Source: Lasiosphaeris hirsuta
Taxonomy: Eukaryota > Ascomycota > Sordariomycetes > Sordariales > Lasiosphaeriaceae
Reading direction: 5' to 3'
Assembly: GCA_030549175.1 (NCBI GenBank)
Contig: JAUKUA010000003.1
Coordinates: forward strand, 4,712,001-4,776,000
DNA: 64,000 nucleotides
Below the pieces are notes generated by a model that made no database searches, was not told where the DNA came from, and was given only the letters and a program-made list of their open reading frames with translations. Positions 1 to 13,155 of the stretch are shown in pieces. Numbering within the stretch: position 1 is the first letter of the stretch; every line of letters begins with the position of its first letter. The translations under genes were made by a program, and so were the position numbers.

Positions 1-465
1 CCAAAAGATCTTCGCCCATGCATGATTAGCCTCTGGATCCTCAGCCAGGACCCCATGATGTCAGGCAAGACCCCTTCGAGTTTAACTCTATTTACCCCTG
101 GAATGGGAAGGACGGACGGCGGCCGCATGACGACAGCCAACCTCACCCTTCTGCCTCCAATGATATACACACATGAAAAAGGAGGTGGGGTAATGACACG
201 AAACGAAGGTACCTGCCCCGTCCTGCAGAAAGCTTACTGCTACTGCACGGCCTGGTGGGTTGGTGGTTGTTTCGTTTTATCCCCATAGGTCTCTTGCCTT
301 TGTGGCTGGCTTTCTGCCCCCCCCTTTCGGCCAACCGCCATGGAGCACGGCCCTAACTTCGCGGCAATTATTGAGAGAGAGCCAAGTCTTTATGGCACTT
401 CCTCTCACACTCAACACGCGATGACGAAACGGCAACATGGTAGAGCCAATCACCCTCGCCAGGCG

Positions 466-484
466 CCCCCCCCCCCCCCCCCCC
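466..484 (+). repeat. C19 homopolymer
   Basis: Nineteen consecutive C on the plus strand in non-coding sequence. It is one of eight C or G runs of 12 nt or more in the window, and its length should be treated as uncertain. Confidence 0.9.
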
Positions 485-1170
485 TTTTCGGTCCCTTCTT
501 TCGCTCACGTATGGTCAGAACGGGAAGGGGGAGAGAGGCCAGAGGGGGTAAGACAGCATGGTGGCGACGATCTGTTGAACACACCAACCAAGGAAGGAAG
601 GGTTAGAGGGATCGAGATTGGGCCGGCACTCGATTCTTGTCCTCCCCTGCCCGCCTTAGTCTCGTCAGTGCTGCGCAGGGAGGAGTCGCACGTCCCACGT
701 GGAAGCCCGGACGGGGGTTTTTCCTTCCTTTTGCTTCCTACTAGCCAGGCTATACTAGGCTAGTTGAGAGATGGTGTGTGTGAGCGGACCGTTGCTGACA
801 CGTGAAGCGGCCTGGTCGTTGAGAGCCTCATGACTAAGACCCTACCACCCGCTGTCTGCCATCACATGCTGGGGCACCAACTCGTCGACAAAGATCAATT
901 GAGTTCAGGGGAAACGGCACCAAGGTGCGAGGAAGTGCAATTTGGCTTCAGCAAGTGATCAGTCCAAGTCGCAATCCATCAATCTCGAATGAGTGACGCT
1001 ACGACACATGTCTCTACGTCTATGGGAACCCACACGTGCCACACAATCCTGCTGGATGCATACCGTGTTCCTCTGCCCGGGCAATTCGCAGCAGCTGGCA
1101 CATCAATCGAGGAGGCTCAGACGAGATACTGAAACCCGGTATTAGAGTGAAAAGGGGGTGGGCAGCATGT

Positions 1171-1198
1171 CACCTCCTCACCTCCTCACCTCCTCACC
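1171..1198 (+). repeat. tandem array of CACCTCCT
   Basis: Three and a half exact copies of the 8-mer CACCTCCT, in non-coding sequence. A short CA repeat follows at 1268-1282. It is probably a simple microsatellite. Confidence 0.85.
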
Positions 1199-2449
1199 AC
1201 ACCCTCTCTCCCCGACCCTCGCGGCGAAGCCATCGGATCGATGCCCGGAGATAACATGGCATCTTCTCACACACACACACACCTCGCTCTAGATAACGCC
1301 GGCCACTATCAGGGCGGCGTCGGGACCATTAGACTATCCAGCGCAGTGAGACAGTCGTGATTGCAAGTACAGTATCTTGCTCAGCAACCATGACCTTTGC
1401 CTATACCGCGGCCGCTGCTCGTTGACTTGAGCCCGGGGAATAAGCTGAGATCAGAACAGATCAGACCATATCCAAACTCTGGTTATCCAACAGGAAGCAG
1501 ACAAGCCACGGTGTAGCGCACCAGCTCGCGCGCCCAGACCGAGACACACTTTCCATCTGCCTCTTCCTGTCCATAGCCTCTGACAACCCCATCTCGATGC
1601 GGGCAGCCTCCCACGGCACGGCACGGCTAAGAGCGTTTTAGAATCCAACAGGTAAAAGAAACCAGGAGAAGCAGCACCGCTCGCCCTTTGCTGCGCGCGG
1701 TTCATATCGCTTTTCCAGAACACTATATGCATGGGATTTTGCATCTCCTCATGCCATCCGCCTAACGACCAGCCCAGGGGAGGGGGGCGGGCGGGAGCCA
1801 GCGCGATGAAAAACAATCAGGCCGTCTTCCCCGAAACGGTCATCTCGCGGCTTGGCGGGTACGGATGCGGAATGTGACCACGATGCCGTCGGAGAGCACC
1901 TCGAGCGCTACACCACCCCACGATATGTCATGCGATCGAAGACAGGAAGGGAGGGGTAGGTGTATGTCTGTGTCTTTGTATGCTTTACGACGCGAACCCC
2001 CATGGGTTGGAAGCAAGCAATCTTGGCATTGAGGTTGGGACAGGCTCGCCCGTTAGTGGGTGCTCATACAGCTTCATAGTGGTCGATGCGACGCTTTGTG
2101 TCCCCTCCCCCGGCTCAGCTGGATAGACCATGGTCATGAGGGCTTAGCATTGGCCGTTTTCTCGACCTCTACGCAGAGAATCCAGTTTTAGAACCAGCAG
2201 ATCGTCAAAAGTTCCCTCGAGACACCAGGGGCTCATATGGCTTGTCTGCTGGTGGTGAGAGTCGAGGGCCGAGATGCCGTTGTAATCTCTGCTATTTACA
2301 AAGCGCCCTCACTCGTCGCGCAAAAAGGAGTTGACGATCAAAACATGAGGTGTGGTCAAAAGGCGATGCCAAGTAGCTAGGGTCTCGTAGGGCCCACGCA
2401 GCATATTTACTTGCCGCAGAAGGCTTAGTCTGACTTGTGTGGTCGAGGA

Positions 2450-2472
2450 GGGGGGGGGGGGGGGGGGGGGGG
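2450..2472 (+). repeat. G23 homopolymer
   Basis: Twenty-three consecutive G, the longest homopolymer of C or G in the window. It makes glycine-rich and proline-rich shadow frames on both strands that should not be taken as genes. Confidence 0.9.
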
Positions 2473-5271
2473 CGGAAGGAGGCGGAAGGGGAGATCTCGG
2501 ATTCTCCGCTTCCAGACCGGCCGGATCGAGCAGGTTTCCATCCCGGAAAGGGTTTTGGGCGGACCCCTTTATCACCATGAACGGGATTTTTCCCAGTGGC
2601 TGGAAGATGTCGTCTCAAGGCCGGCGATTTTCGGAACCGAGGCTTATAGAACACTCAGGACAACTTCCGCTTATCGCTCTCGTTCAGACTCACCGGGAAG
2701 AGTCACGATGCTCCGATGATTCATGGCTGAAGACAATCAGGGGCTTCGCGAGACCGGGTCAACAAGAAAAGGTGTGTGAATCGGCAGTCAGATCTGAGGC
2801 TCCGCGTGCTGCTTCCACTGAAAGGCGTACAGGAAACAGCGTCATCGTGCTTCTGTCATTAACACCAGACATGAGACAGCAGAAGCCAGCGTCCAATGCG
2901 ACTGTGAGAGTAGCGAGAAGGCAATAAACATTAATCCCCACGGACATCCGGCTAAATCAAGTATTGGTGCGAGGAGTGTGAAGGTAGTTCTGCCATCACG
3001 TGGACTGCCTGGCGCTTATGTCGCGGGTGCTTGGTGGCGATGACCAACGGCTTTGCTGGTATAGATGAATCATGGGATAATGGTGGGATATGGTGGGATA
3101 TTGGCTTGAAACAGCGGGGCCGAATCGGCACCGGGCCGCGTGTTGTGCATCCTGTCTTGGTATGTCTTGGATGCTATCTCGATTGGCCATGCACGGCATC
3201 GACTCCGAGGGCGGGAAACCTGCTTCGGCTGTTTGAAGTGTCGATTGCCGGCCCGCACAGCGTCGAGTCGACCGTGGTTACGACGGCATTTTCTGGCCTC
3301 TGTCATGGCCTCTCGTCGTCCCTGATTAGCTGTGGGAGTGCGACGGACTGGTGGGTGGCGATAGAAGATTATCGTGAGCGATGTCGGAGCTGACATAGCA
3401 TCCGCCTCTTGGAGACGGTCAGAAAGTGACCAGACAGGAGCATGACGAAGAAAGTGACGAGTGACGAGAAACAATTCTTGGTTGAATGTCCACAGTCCGT
3501 GCACGGCAATTGTCCAACGGCAGGTGTCTCTGATCGGATGCGGAGAACCCTGGCCACCATCGCCCAACCTAAAGAGGTGGCGCAGCTAGTCCCAAAGGGG
3601 CTAGAAGTAGCAAACGGGCCTGGTAGGGTTCCCCAACCCTCGCGTTCCCTAATCCAACTCACCTTCAACACCAAACTCCAACGACATCTCATCACGATGC
3701 ACCTCGACATACTTTGATCCGCCGTAGCGCTGCACGGCACTGCACTCCAAGCAGCTGCCCCCCCAATGCCTCGGCCAAATAATTAATCACCAGAGCTCCT
3801 AGTGCGACCCGAAACCCCAGAACCCCGTCGTGTGTCGCCTCATTGACCCCACGGGTCGCGCTACACCCGCTTCAGGCAACTGTTGCGCTGCCGCTGCCGC
3901 TCCCAAAGACCCGGCACGAGCAACGCGACCTCAATATCGGTTCAGCTCCCATATTGCCTTCTGCCTGTCCCCCAAGGTAGCTCAAGCGAACTACCTACGC
4001 GTGGCCTGCACGAGCCAATCGATTGCAGCCCGCTCGCTCCCGACATTTGTGCTACAACCTCGCGTCATGGCTGCCAGCACCCACGCGCGGGAACTAGGAG
4101 TTGCATCAAACTGCCTCGGGATGCCTCAAGCTGGCCTCACAGCTGCCTCATCCCACTAGCATTACTACTGCCAATATGGACCCAAATTGGCCCGACACCG
4201 CCAACACCCTCCCCAGAGCTTGGTTCGAGGGGGGGGCCTGCCGCCAGACTTTAGCCTGTTTGTGTGCATCTGACATATACCTATCGTCTGCCACTTGCAG
4301 CCAACTCTCGAAAATTCCCGGGCTATCGGCCGAGAAGTCGTTTAAACGCGTCGTGCTCCCGCGCACATGCCCGCACACCTGTTCGTCATGCGCCATGATT
4401 CTGCCCTGCGCCCACCGCTCCCGACATTCCGGTCTGCATATCGACGAGGACAGCAGTCACCTGCGGGAACTTTTCCTACCTCCTGCGCATCATCCCATCC
4501 CACACATCTCCTGGCCCTGGCCCTGGCCCGCCCCCGAACTGGCCCATCCTAGCCAGCCCCACGGCGGATGCTGCGTTCGGAGCGGATACAGAACCCTGCC
4601 CAGCGAGTCTCTCCGATGCAGCGCAATACGAGCAGCTAAGGCCTATTGCTTCTTCCTTTCTCTTCCCATTCGTACTATCTCGTTCCTAGCCGACCGACCC
4701 GACACAAGTTGCAAGTGCAGCGTTGTCTCTTGAAGCTCCATGCGCCTCGCTTTCACAGTCGTGTGGGTCTTCCGGGCAACACCACGCCGAGCTGCCGGCT
4801 GGCACCGTTATTTCTTTTCTTTGTTTCGCGCCAGCAACGGCTCAAAGGCATCCGTTGGTGGTGGCTGCTGCACCGTCTGCGCGCTACATTGCGATAAGAG
4901 CTCTCCATCCATTTCGGTTCCGTCAATATGGCTTCTCTCTCCCTCAGATCCTAGCGAGTGAATGGAACTTTCAGACCAGGGGCGACAAACCTGTGCGTCG
5001 CTTGACGTGTCTGGGTCTGTCTAGGTTGCAGTGACGGCATATTCATTTGCAGCGCATCTCGGCATCGTGAAAGCACGCTGTTGTTTTCTTTTTTTTTTTT
5101 GCAATTGGGCTGGCCTAACTAGTGTTGGCCAAAGAAACCCGTCTTGCCAAAAATACGGCTAGGGACAGCTACCCCCGCTCCATTTGAGCCAAAACGACAT
5201 TGGTGATCACCGGAAAGGGAGTAGCCCAGCATGATTTACCACTGGCATGATTATCCAAGCTTGTCTGGGCG

Positions 5272-5298
5272 ATATTGCGGGGGAGGGTTCCGCAATAT
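5272..5298. repeat. perfect 9-bp inverted repeat
   Basis: ATATTGCGG (5272-5280) and CCGCAATAT (5290-5298) are perfect reverse complements around a 9-nt spacer. The element could form a hairpin or be a dimeric protein site. No gene is recognised nearby, so its function is unknown. Confidence 0.6.
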
Positions 5299-8200
5299 TA
5301 CTATTGCCCGAGGTGCGCACTATTGTTTTGGTGTTTAGGGATCAAGCTTATGTATCGTGATGGGCTCCCGTCATGTCGTTATGTCCCGTTCTTCCCTGTT
5401 CCCTGTTCCCTGTTTGATGCGCTGCTTGCCCGGTACTGAGTGGACCTCAATTGTGTTGATAAGCCAGCAGACGAGCGAAGCTTTTTCGGAATCATGGAGA
5501 GATTCGGGGGACGGCTTACGATCAACAGGTTAAATGGGGGGGCCGCCTCTGCCTTGTGGAGCGGGACGAGATAAAGTGTCAAGCTGAGACACTAGGACTG
5601 GAAAGCTAGGGCATCACCGCCTTCTCACACTCCTAAACCTCCCGGTTTAATATATGTCTGATTAGTCTGGATAATATGCGCCGGGCGGCACTGAGATTGG
5701 GATACCCTTGCACGCACACGCACCCCTGGCGAGCTTTCCATGTGCGCGGGCTCGCAAACGACCCGACCAGGTTTTGGGGGCTGAAATAGCAACAGGTTCT
5801 ATATTGGCTGCCCACTCGCCCACCTACACCCACATAGACACCTTGATGTCGGATATGGTGCCATCCCGCGTTGCAATGATCCGCAACGCAAACGCGGTTC
5901 CAAGACAGGGAGCTAAGGCACACGCCGAGGGACAACCTACGAGCAAATAAGCGTAAAATGTTCCGAATAACACGCTGCCACATGCAGAGGGTGTGGAAGC
6001 AGTATCGGGCGGCCCGCGCGATTGGACGATTCACGGCAAGGGGCCTTGGCAGTATGCGTACCCATGCCATACCCTTTTACCTTTTGGTGGTGGAGACTAA
6101 CTCTAAAATACTGGATAGCAAAGAGAGTGTGGGTAGCACTCCCCGTGCCTCCAAGGGTAGGTGGGTTATCCTGGTGGCGATCTCAACGTGGGAGTGGTAG
6201 GGAATCGCGCACGACCCTTTTTTCTTCTTTCTCGTCTCGTGAGGGGGTGTTTGGGCATTTGGATCGAGATTGGGCTTAGAATATGGCCGGGAGGAGATCG
6301 CGTGAGAACTTGGTTGTGCGTGTGTTGTTTACGATGTGACTGAGGGAATAGGGGATTTTTGGCTTATCCGTGGTGTTGTTGAGGTTGGTTGTCTTAGGTA
6401 AGGCTGCCGTTGTGTGTAAGTGTTACCTACCCGCTAGTGTCGACAGCGACCTAAGCTGTAAGTGGTCGCATGGGGCTCAGTGCTCCGAGCTAAAGCCCCA
6501 CCCGATCCATTTCAGCCCTTTAACGGGCTGCTGTGACAGGCGTTCGCTGTGCCGCGCCCGCGGCTTCAACGGTGGGAGGGCATGGTCGGGTGGGATTTGG
6601 GACCGGTTGGGTACCTATCCAAAGTGCCTTGGTGCATTACATGTGCGGGAGCTGGGTGGCTAGGGCGGTAGAAGGGGAGGGGGGTGGGGGGAACCTATGA
6701 TGGTGTCTAGAACTACCTGCCTGGCGGACGGCAGAATGGCAGATGGAGGAGGGGTTCTAGTTGGGTCGCTTTGGCGATGGGATCTGGCGCGAGTCTAGAT
6801 CCCAATCTCACCTCTCACCAGGTTCCCAGATGCAAAGGAACGGAGGATTCACCCGGCGCGCGCGCTTGTCGAGGGGATGGAATCTAGAGTCTACCTTTCC
6901 GCTCGGCGGAACAGCGTGCGTGAGGAGGAGCTACGAGAGACGACTAGGTATCTAATTACATAGGAGGCCTAGCGAGATGGGAGGAATACAGGGAGGGCGG
7001 AAGCGAGGTTCTTCTCTTTTCTTCTTCGCTATCGATTTCTAGATTGAACCACTTACCGTTGCGCCCCCAAGATGCAGCCTCTTACCCCTGGGTGTATATC
7101 TCGGGACCGGGAGATGCGGCCTGGAAGACTCCTTACATGCCAATCTTCCGGGTGTTGCTGGTGGAAAGAGAGACAAGAGGCTGCGCCCCCAACGCGCGCG
7201 GGCAGCGGTTCACTTTTTTGTCTTGTTCAGCCAGTCACCTCAGTCTGGTTTGCGGAGTTCGGTCCCGTGGGTTCCTTCCACCTCGACGGGGATGGAAGGT
7301 GTGGTGGGCGGCCTTCCATCGGGGGCGGAAACGTCAGGCTCTAGGTACCTTGGGTAAGGTAGGCAACTGTACCAGCACGCCACAGCATCCTGTTAGTGGT
7401 CGTTGCTCAACAATGGGTGCAAATGGGACATGTTGGGAGCGCATGCGCTGCTGACAGCCGTCCCTTTAAATTTTTTTAGGGTCTCGGCGTGTTTCACGAA
7501 CGCCCCCCTTCCCAACCTGGATTAGAACTGCCGGATGGATGGGACGGGCTCGATTCCTTCCTGCGGAGAGAGTGTCGCAGTGCAGTTGACCCATTGGCAG
7601 GCACCGTAGGGGCAGTCTGTTTGCATGTTGATCTCTAGGTAAGGCAGCCATCGATCTGCGCCGGAAGGGGTTAACAGCGACATTCAGTCAAGTTACTCAG
7701 GTAGGCAGTGTGTGTGTGTGGGATTGGCTGCTTATTTCGTCAGCCGGGGCAGCTTCGTCCCGCCGCGGAAAACCATTTTTAAATATATGATCAATGCTGG
7801 GTCGTGACTGTGTCTGTGACTACGTTTGTGCCCGTGTAATTCGGAGATATTCGAAGATGCGGTGGTGTGTTTTAACACCATCGGGCCAGAATAGAAGCTA
7901 ATGTCGTATGTTGCTGATGAAGCGATTGTGCCCGTATCATCTAGAGTAAACACGATTCTTTTTTGAGAAGCTGAATTAGAAATGAGCTTGGGGCGAATAA
8001 TATTAGAGACCGAGATGAGCTCAGCCTTGTGAGACGGTAAGCCCGGAGCGAACCGAACGAAGCGTGCGGCCCAGCAGATAGGCCACCGCTGGAGGCCACT
8101 GAGGCCACTGGTGCTGCGCAAGTTGCATCCATCAAATTGCGTGCTGCTGTGTTTTGCAGCAGCGCTTGCTCAGCCAGAGGGGGGCAGAGTTGCCATGCAC

Positions 8201-9216
8201 GATCTGCCTCCTCCGTCAGTCTGGGGAAGATGAGGGAGATGCGATGCTGCGAGCTACCGCAGTGGCGTGGCCGTGCTGGAGTCCATGACCTAGCTGTCCG
8301 GGCTTAGACGCTATGCTATGTTTTGATAGGTTCAGATGAAAAAAGAACAAGACAGTAGGCTAGGAGCCACTCTCGGAACCGAGCCGAATGCGAAGAGGAA
8401 GAACGTACAATGATAGGACAAACGAGGCAAGTACTAGTATGTACAGCAACTCAATTATTTCACCCAACTCTTGATTCACACCCCCTCCCCGAATAGTAAC
8501 TAAGACTAGAGACTAAATTACTAAGTAATGACATGACGCTTTTCCCTTGTCGATGGTCGAAGCCATCAACAGACGCACCCAATCGCTGAGCACTCGATGA
8601 GAGTAGGTTGTTGAGATAAACATGAAAAATGACTATAAGCCTCCCCAATGCGAATCTGCGTCCCTCCACCAACACGTACTGTTGGTGATAGTTATCAAGA
8701 CGAATCCTTTCGACCCCCAATCCCTTCCCCCCCAACCGTGCCGTGGCACAGAAACATTTCCCACACCGTGAATCGAAGAAAAACAAGATAACCATCCCAA
8801 TTGCCTGAGCGCCCAATGAGGCGTGCTGTATGTGGGCCCTGTCGCCTCATCTCTAGAACTCGAATCCCAAAACAAAAGAGTAATAAAATGTTCGTCACCG
8901 AGGTATCAACGCCGTCATGCACCGTGCCCATTATTTGTGTGTGTCTCATCGTAAGTCCCAACCCAGCCAAGTATCCGATTGCCCATCCAATTGCAAGTTG
9001 GATCTTCCCAAACCATTGAACGCCATCATCCCAAAAGGTCGGGGGGAGGCAGCGCCCCTGACCCCCTTGAGTACCGGATATCCCCAAAACATGTGCGTGA
9101 AAGAAAACCTAGCAATACCCTTTTTGTATCCCATCTTGAAGAAGTGAAGAACAAAAGCCGCCCGCCAATCCCAGCCGGAGAAAGAAGAAATATATGTAGG
9201 AGGCAGCAAAAAAGAC

Positions 9217-12200
9217 TCAAGCAACCGTGGTTGCGGGAGCGCCCATGGTGTCAACGCTCCAGCTGTTACCAAGTTGTATCAACTTGCGCTTGATTCCATC
9301 CCCTATGCGGGAGCTAAACCCATCCTCGATATTCTTGACGGCATATTGTAGAACATCTGCCGGCTTATCAAGGTTGATCGTGGAGCCATCCAGCCTGGTG
9401 AGGACAGCCACACCATCACCACTCCACAGGTAGGCAATGAGTGCCGGGTCCTCAGGGGTGACCTGGTCGATGGCGACCGGGGCTGTGCTCCCCGTCCCCG
9501 CGTTCTCCCGCTTATCAGGCTGGAAGTTGGGGTCGAGGCGTGAGATGCTGTCGGCCCAGATGATGAGGGTTGCGCGGTACATGGCGGCTGACCACCAGCA
9601 TGGTCGGCGGTCGTTGGGCATTGACCGCAGGAGGCGGGACACCTGCCCGCAGTGGAAGATGGCCTCCTCGCGCTGGTAGATGCAGCGCTTGTGCCGCAGA
9701 GATAGCTCCCAGTACGACCCGTCGAAGCCCTCGCGGCGGGCCAGACGCTCAATCTCGGGAAAGTTTGTGACGGCGTTAAGAGAGATCAAGTGGTAGAGGA
9801 CCAGGTTGCAGCGTGTGACGGGGCAGTTGGGGTTGGCCTTGTAGTATGTCATGGTCAACTCGTACCACTTTTGGAGTAGGGCCTGGACCTCCTCTAGCCT
9901 CAACAGTGTTGAGGCCTTGGTCACGGTCCGTGCTGTTGTGCGACGCGAGCTAAGCACATCGGAGAAGCAAGAGATCATTTGGCGGAGGTGGCAGAGCAGT
10001 GACTGGAGCGGGTGCAGTATTAACCTTAGCTGCTGGGGCGAGAGGCTGCCTTGCCGCCTGGAGAGGTTGTCGTGGAGGAAGTCTTGGAACAAGTCATTCA
10101 AGGAAGGCGTGACCGACTGGACATTGAGGAGCTGGGGGTTGAGGTTGGCGGTGCATCCGTATACCGACTGCATGGTGGCCATCCACCGCTCGGCGTTGGG
10201 CGCCGACCAGAGGACCTCGGGCCCGGGCAGGGGGCATTGGAGCTCGGTGATGGCAAACAGTGGTGCCGTGTCGTGGAAGAGACTGAGTTCCTGGTCCAGC
10301 ATGACATAGTTATAGACCAATCTGGATGCAAGGGTTAGCATGTGGCTGCAGAGGTCAGAGGCCTGGCTAGACGCGTGCGACATACCTGTTCTGGCTCTCG
10401 CGGTGCAGCCAGGAGCGCCACTGCAGCTCGGCACTTGTCGAGCTGTTGAAGGTGGGGATCATGGCAGGCTGGGGGTCGAGCATGCCGGCGTGCTTGAGCA
10501 TGGACATGTACATGCCGCGCTGGCCCATGGCGATGTCCATGAGCCACTTGTCGCCGCTCCAGGCGCCCAGGACGATGAAGAGCAGGGCGCAGCGCAGGGC
10601 GATGGGGTCGGCCGAGAGCTCGACGTCCTTCTCGACGATGTCGAAGAGGGAGATGCGGCAGGTCTCGGTGAGGCCGGCCGAGAGGTAGCGGGCCTCGGCC
10701 ATGGGCATGGCGGCGGCGCCCTGGGCGATCATGAGCAGGACCAGCAGGGTCGAGGCCTGGTTGTTCTGCAGCATCTCGTTGGGGTCGACCTGGCCGGCGA
10801 CGACCAGCGGGTAGTAGACCGACAGGCTGCGCACATAGCTGCGCAGGAAGTACTCGAGAATCTGCGACGGCGGCAGCACAATAAAGTTGAAGTCGCCCGG
10901 GCTCGCATAGCCGTTCTTGGGGTACCCGTTGACACCACCGCGGTGTATCTCGAGCGCCTTGTGCAGGAAGCTCTGGGTGATGGCGAGCATCTTGTCACGT
11001 GTGCGTGATGTCAGCGGCACCACCGACGCCAAATCAGAAGCGTCCCAATCGACCTGCTCGAGGTATTTTTCCAGCGAGCTCCACGTGCCCTCCTGTTTTG
11101 ACTTTTGTTCTAGGCACTCGAGATGCACGATGGCCGTCCGCGGGCACGTCCCCGTGTATATAGGCGGGTTGCAGCGCGCCAGGTTCCACGCGCCCTCGGC
11201 CGCAATCACCACCTCGAACTCGGGAATCGAGCTGTCTGACGGCGCCGCCATCGCCAGCTCGCTCGACTTCATCGCATTGTCGAAATCGCTCGTCGACATG
11301 ATGCTCGTGCCCCGCGTATGTATCGAGCCCCGCGACGACGATGCTGTCATGGGTTCCGAAGATGCCGACATGTCGCTGAGCTCCGTGAACGCTGGCATCG
11401 AAATGTCCGTACGCGTGAGCGGCATCGGGTGCGGGTACATGTCGAGCTCGATCGGGTAGTCGGGCCATACCAGCAGGTCCTGGTATGTCGACTCCTGCCC
11501 CACAAAGTCGCTGCCCATCTGCATGAAGTCGTCCAACCCGTCCACCCGCGTGTGCGGCGATGGGAAGTCGGCGGGGCTGACGTGCGAATGCGCCGGAGAG
11601 TTCTTTTTGGGCGACCCCTCATGCATGTGCCCATCGACTGTGATCGCTGACTCGATAGCCGACGGCGACTTCCCGGGTTCGGTCTTGGTTACATTCTGTT
11701 CAACCTCCATGAACGAGGGGTTGATGGTTTGCGGTTGCTGCTGTGGCTGCTGCTGCGACACATGCCCTGGTGACTGGGCAAGTGCGCTCTGGAAAGCCGC
11801 ACTCGCCTGCGCCGCACGAACGGCCGCCTTGGACGACCTCCGTGCGAACCGAGCAGCACAGGGCAGGTTCTTCTCGGCGCATCTCGAGCACGGCACCCTC
11901 TTGTCACAGCCTGTCTTCGCGTTGGCACAATTCTGGCACGCGATGGGCGTCCGTCCGGCTACGGTTGGGACACCGCCCGGAAGCGGTTCCATTGGATCCC
12001 TTGCCTCATGGTATGTCGAGTGGTGTCTTTGGAGGAGGTCCCTGTTCCCAACATCCTGTTAGACTAGGCAAAACACACACGCCAGTAAACTCGGGGAGGG
12101 TCGAGCAAAACTTGCCTTCGGGCAAAGGATAGTTGGCAGGCACCACATCGATGGGGTTTGACATTGGTGTCTGCGGTCAGGCTGTTAGCACGCTCTTCCA

Positions 12201-12311
12201 CCCCGGGCTGCTGCTGCCCCTCTTTGGTTGGGTATCCTCACGGCTGGGAATATGTCTCTCCAGATGCTCCTTGCGGGTGAAGCTCTTCCCGCAGTACGCG
12301 CAAAAGACCAT
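9217..12311 (-). CDS. CMR1: CMR1/PIG1-type melanin transcription factor (two C2H2 fingers plus Zn2Cys6)
   Basis: Predicted nuclear activator of DHN-melanin genes. Four exons: 12311-12242, 12170-12116, 12041-10386 and 10321-9217, giving 961 residues in one frame. The start at 12311 is the first ATG after an in-frame TAG. Finger 1 has C4, C7, H20 and H24; finger 2 has C32, C35, H48 and H53. The Zn2Cys6 cluster has C77, C80, C87, C93, C96 and C103 with the expected spacing. A glutamine-rich stretch follows, then a Fungal_trans-like middle region from about residue 310. This double-finger-plus-cluster architecture is known from CMR1 of Colletotrichum and Bipolaris and PIG1 of Magnaporthe; the length is close to family size. 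Introns 1 and 3 are GT-AG with GCTAAC-type branch points; intron 2 starts with GCAAGT (GC-AG). Retaining intron 1 would stop translation within about 25 codons. The melanin PKS lies about 20 kb away. Identity is well supported; target genes are inferred. Confidence 0.9.
12042..12115 (-). other. GC-AG intron inside the second C2H2 finger
   Basis: The 74-nt intron begins GCAAGT at 12115 and ends CAG at 12042, with a TCTAAC branch-point candidate close upstream of the acceptor. Joining at these sites restores a C-X2-C-X12-H-X4-H finger followed in frame by the Zn2Cys6 exon. GC donors are a known minor class of U2-type introns. Confidence 0.8.
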
Positions 12312-12853
12312 CTTGACTGTGCTTTGCTTGGTTCTGTTGTTGCTGTTGCTGCTGCTGGCCTATATCTGAGGGGCTCGGGTATCCAGGCAGGCCTTCTACA
12401 TATCACGAGTTGGTCGTCTTCGTGGAGGCGAGGTGGAGCCCGGGCAGCGCGTGTCTGACGACTTGCTGTGAGCGGTTGCCGTCCAAGTCGGAAGGGCGAA
12501 GGATGTCCACGTCCAGGTAGCTTGGAGGGGCCAACTGCTACTCGGTGGATGACGACGATGGCGGCGGCGGTAATGACGACGATGTATGGATATGTACGAG
12601 CCAGGAACAGGTCGACGAGAAGGGAGGGGGGTGGTGGGTGGGGGAGGGTATGTAGAAGTAGGGCAGACCGCAGGAGGCAGATGCAAGAAAGGGAAAGAGG
12701 CCCAAGCCGATCGACGAGATCGAGGAGGATTAGAAATTAAGCGTCTGCAGGAAACATGGAACTTGCAGCGAGCGAACGAGAGAGATTCTTCCGACACGAG
12801 GGTTAGAGGGTTTTCTGGGGAGGCTTGAGAGGGTACTGGATGGCCGGGCCTTT

Positions 12854-12872
12854 TCAATATCGGAAATATTGA
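12854..12872. repeat. palindrome TCAATAT-N5-ATATTGA upstream of the regulator
   Basis: Seven-base perfect inverted arms around CGGAA, flanked by TTT on the left and TAAGA on the right, about 550 bp upstream of the regulator start codon. A near copy lies about 2.1 kb further upstream. It could be a dimeric transcription-factor site; this is inference. Confidence 0.6.
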
Positions 12873-13143
12873 TAAGACATAGCTTTCCCACACTGGCACA
12901 CACAGACATAGACACAGACAGGCACACACAGGGCTGCTGCTCACCGTTCAGGCCGAGGCGGTGCTGCCGCGAAACTGAGCTCAGCAGTGGCCCGCCCTCG
13001 AGAGCGGCATGGGTGTGTTGTGGGCGAGGGGGCAGGGAGCTAGGAGCAGGGACATGGGTATGAATGTGGATGTAGTCGATGTACCTTGTATAGAGGTGTG
13101 GTGAGCAGCATGAGCAGCACAGGGGACTAGGGGACAAAGGACA

Positions 13144-13155
13144 GGGGGGGGGGGG
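13144..13155 (+). repeat. G12 homopolymer
   Basis: Twelve consecutive G in the upstream region of the regulator gene. Confidence 0.85.

Larger units (their letters stand above)
1..9216. other. gene-free stretch downstream of the melanin regulator
   Basis: Open frames here are short, overlap on both strands and have biased or low-complexity composition (proline or glycine runs from C/G tracts). None shows a recognisable domain or a splice pattern joining conserved blocks. The stretch holds a C19 run, a G23 run, a CACCTCCT tandem array, a short CA repeat and a 9-bp-arm inverted repeat near 5.28 kb, listed separately. Sequence just below 9217 should be the 3' UTR of the regulator gene. A non-coding RNA cannot be excluded. 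Confidence 0.55.

Noticed and set aside
2292..2927. Glycine-rich and proline-rich frames around 2.45 kb
   Set aside because: They are by-products of the G23 homopolymer read on the two strands.
5290..5302. Sequence CAATATTAC next to a stem-loop, like the nicking site of circular ssDNA viruses
   Set aside because: The nonamer differs by one base from the common form and lies in and after the right arm instead of in the loop. No replication-protein gene is nearby.
12185..12406. Separate small minus-strand gene upstream of the Zn2Cys6 frame
   Set aside because: The overlapping register at 12311 encodes finger 1 of the regulator and splices into its main exon, so no separate gene is needed.
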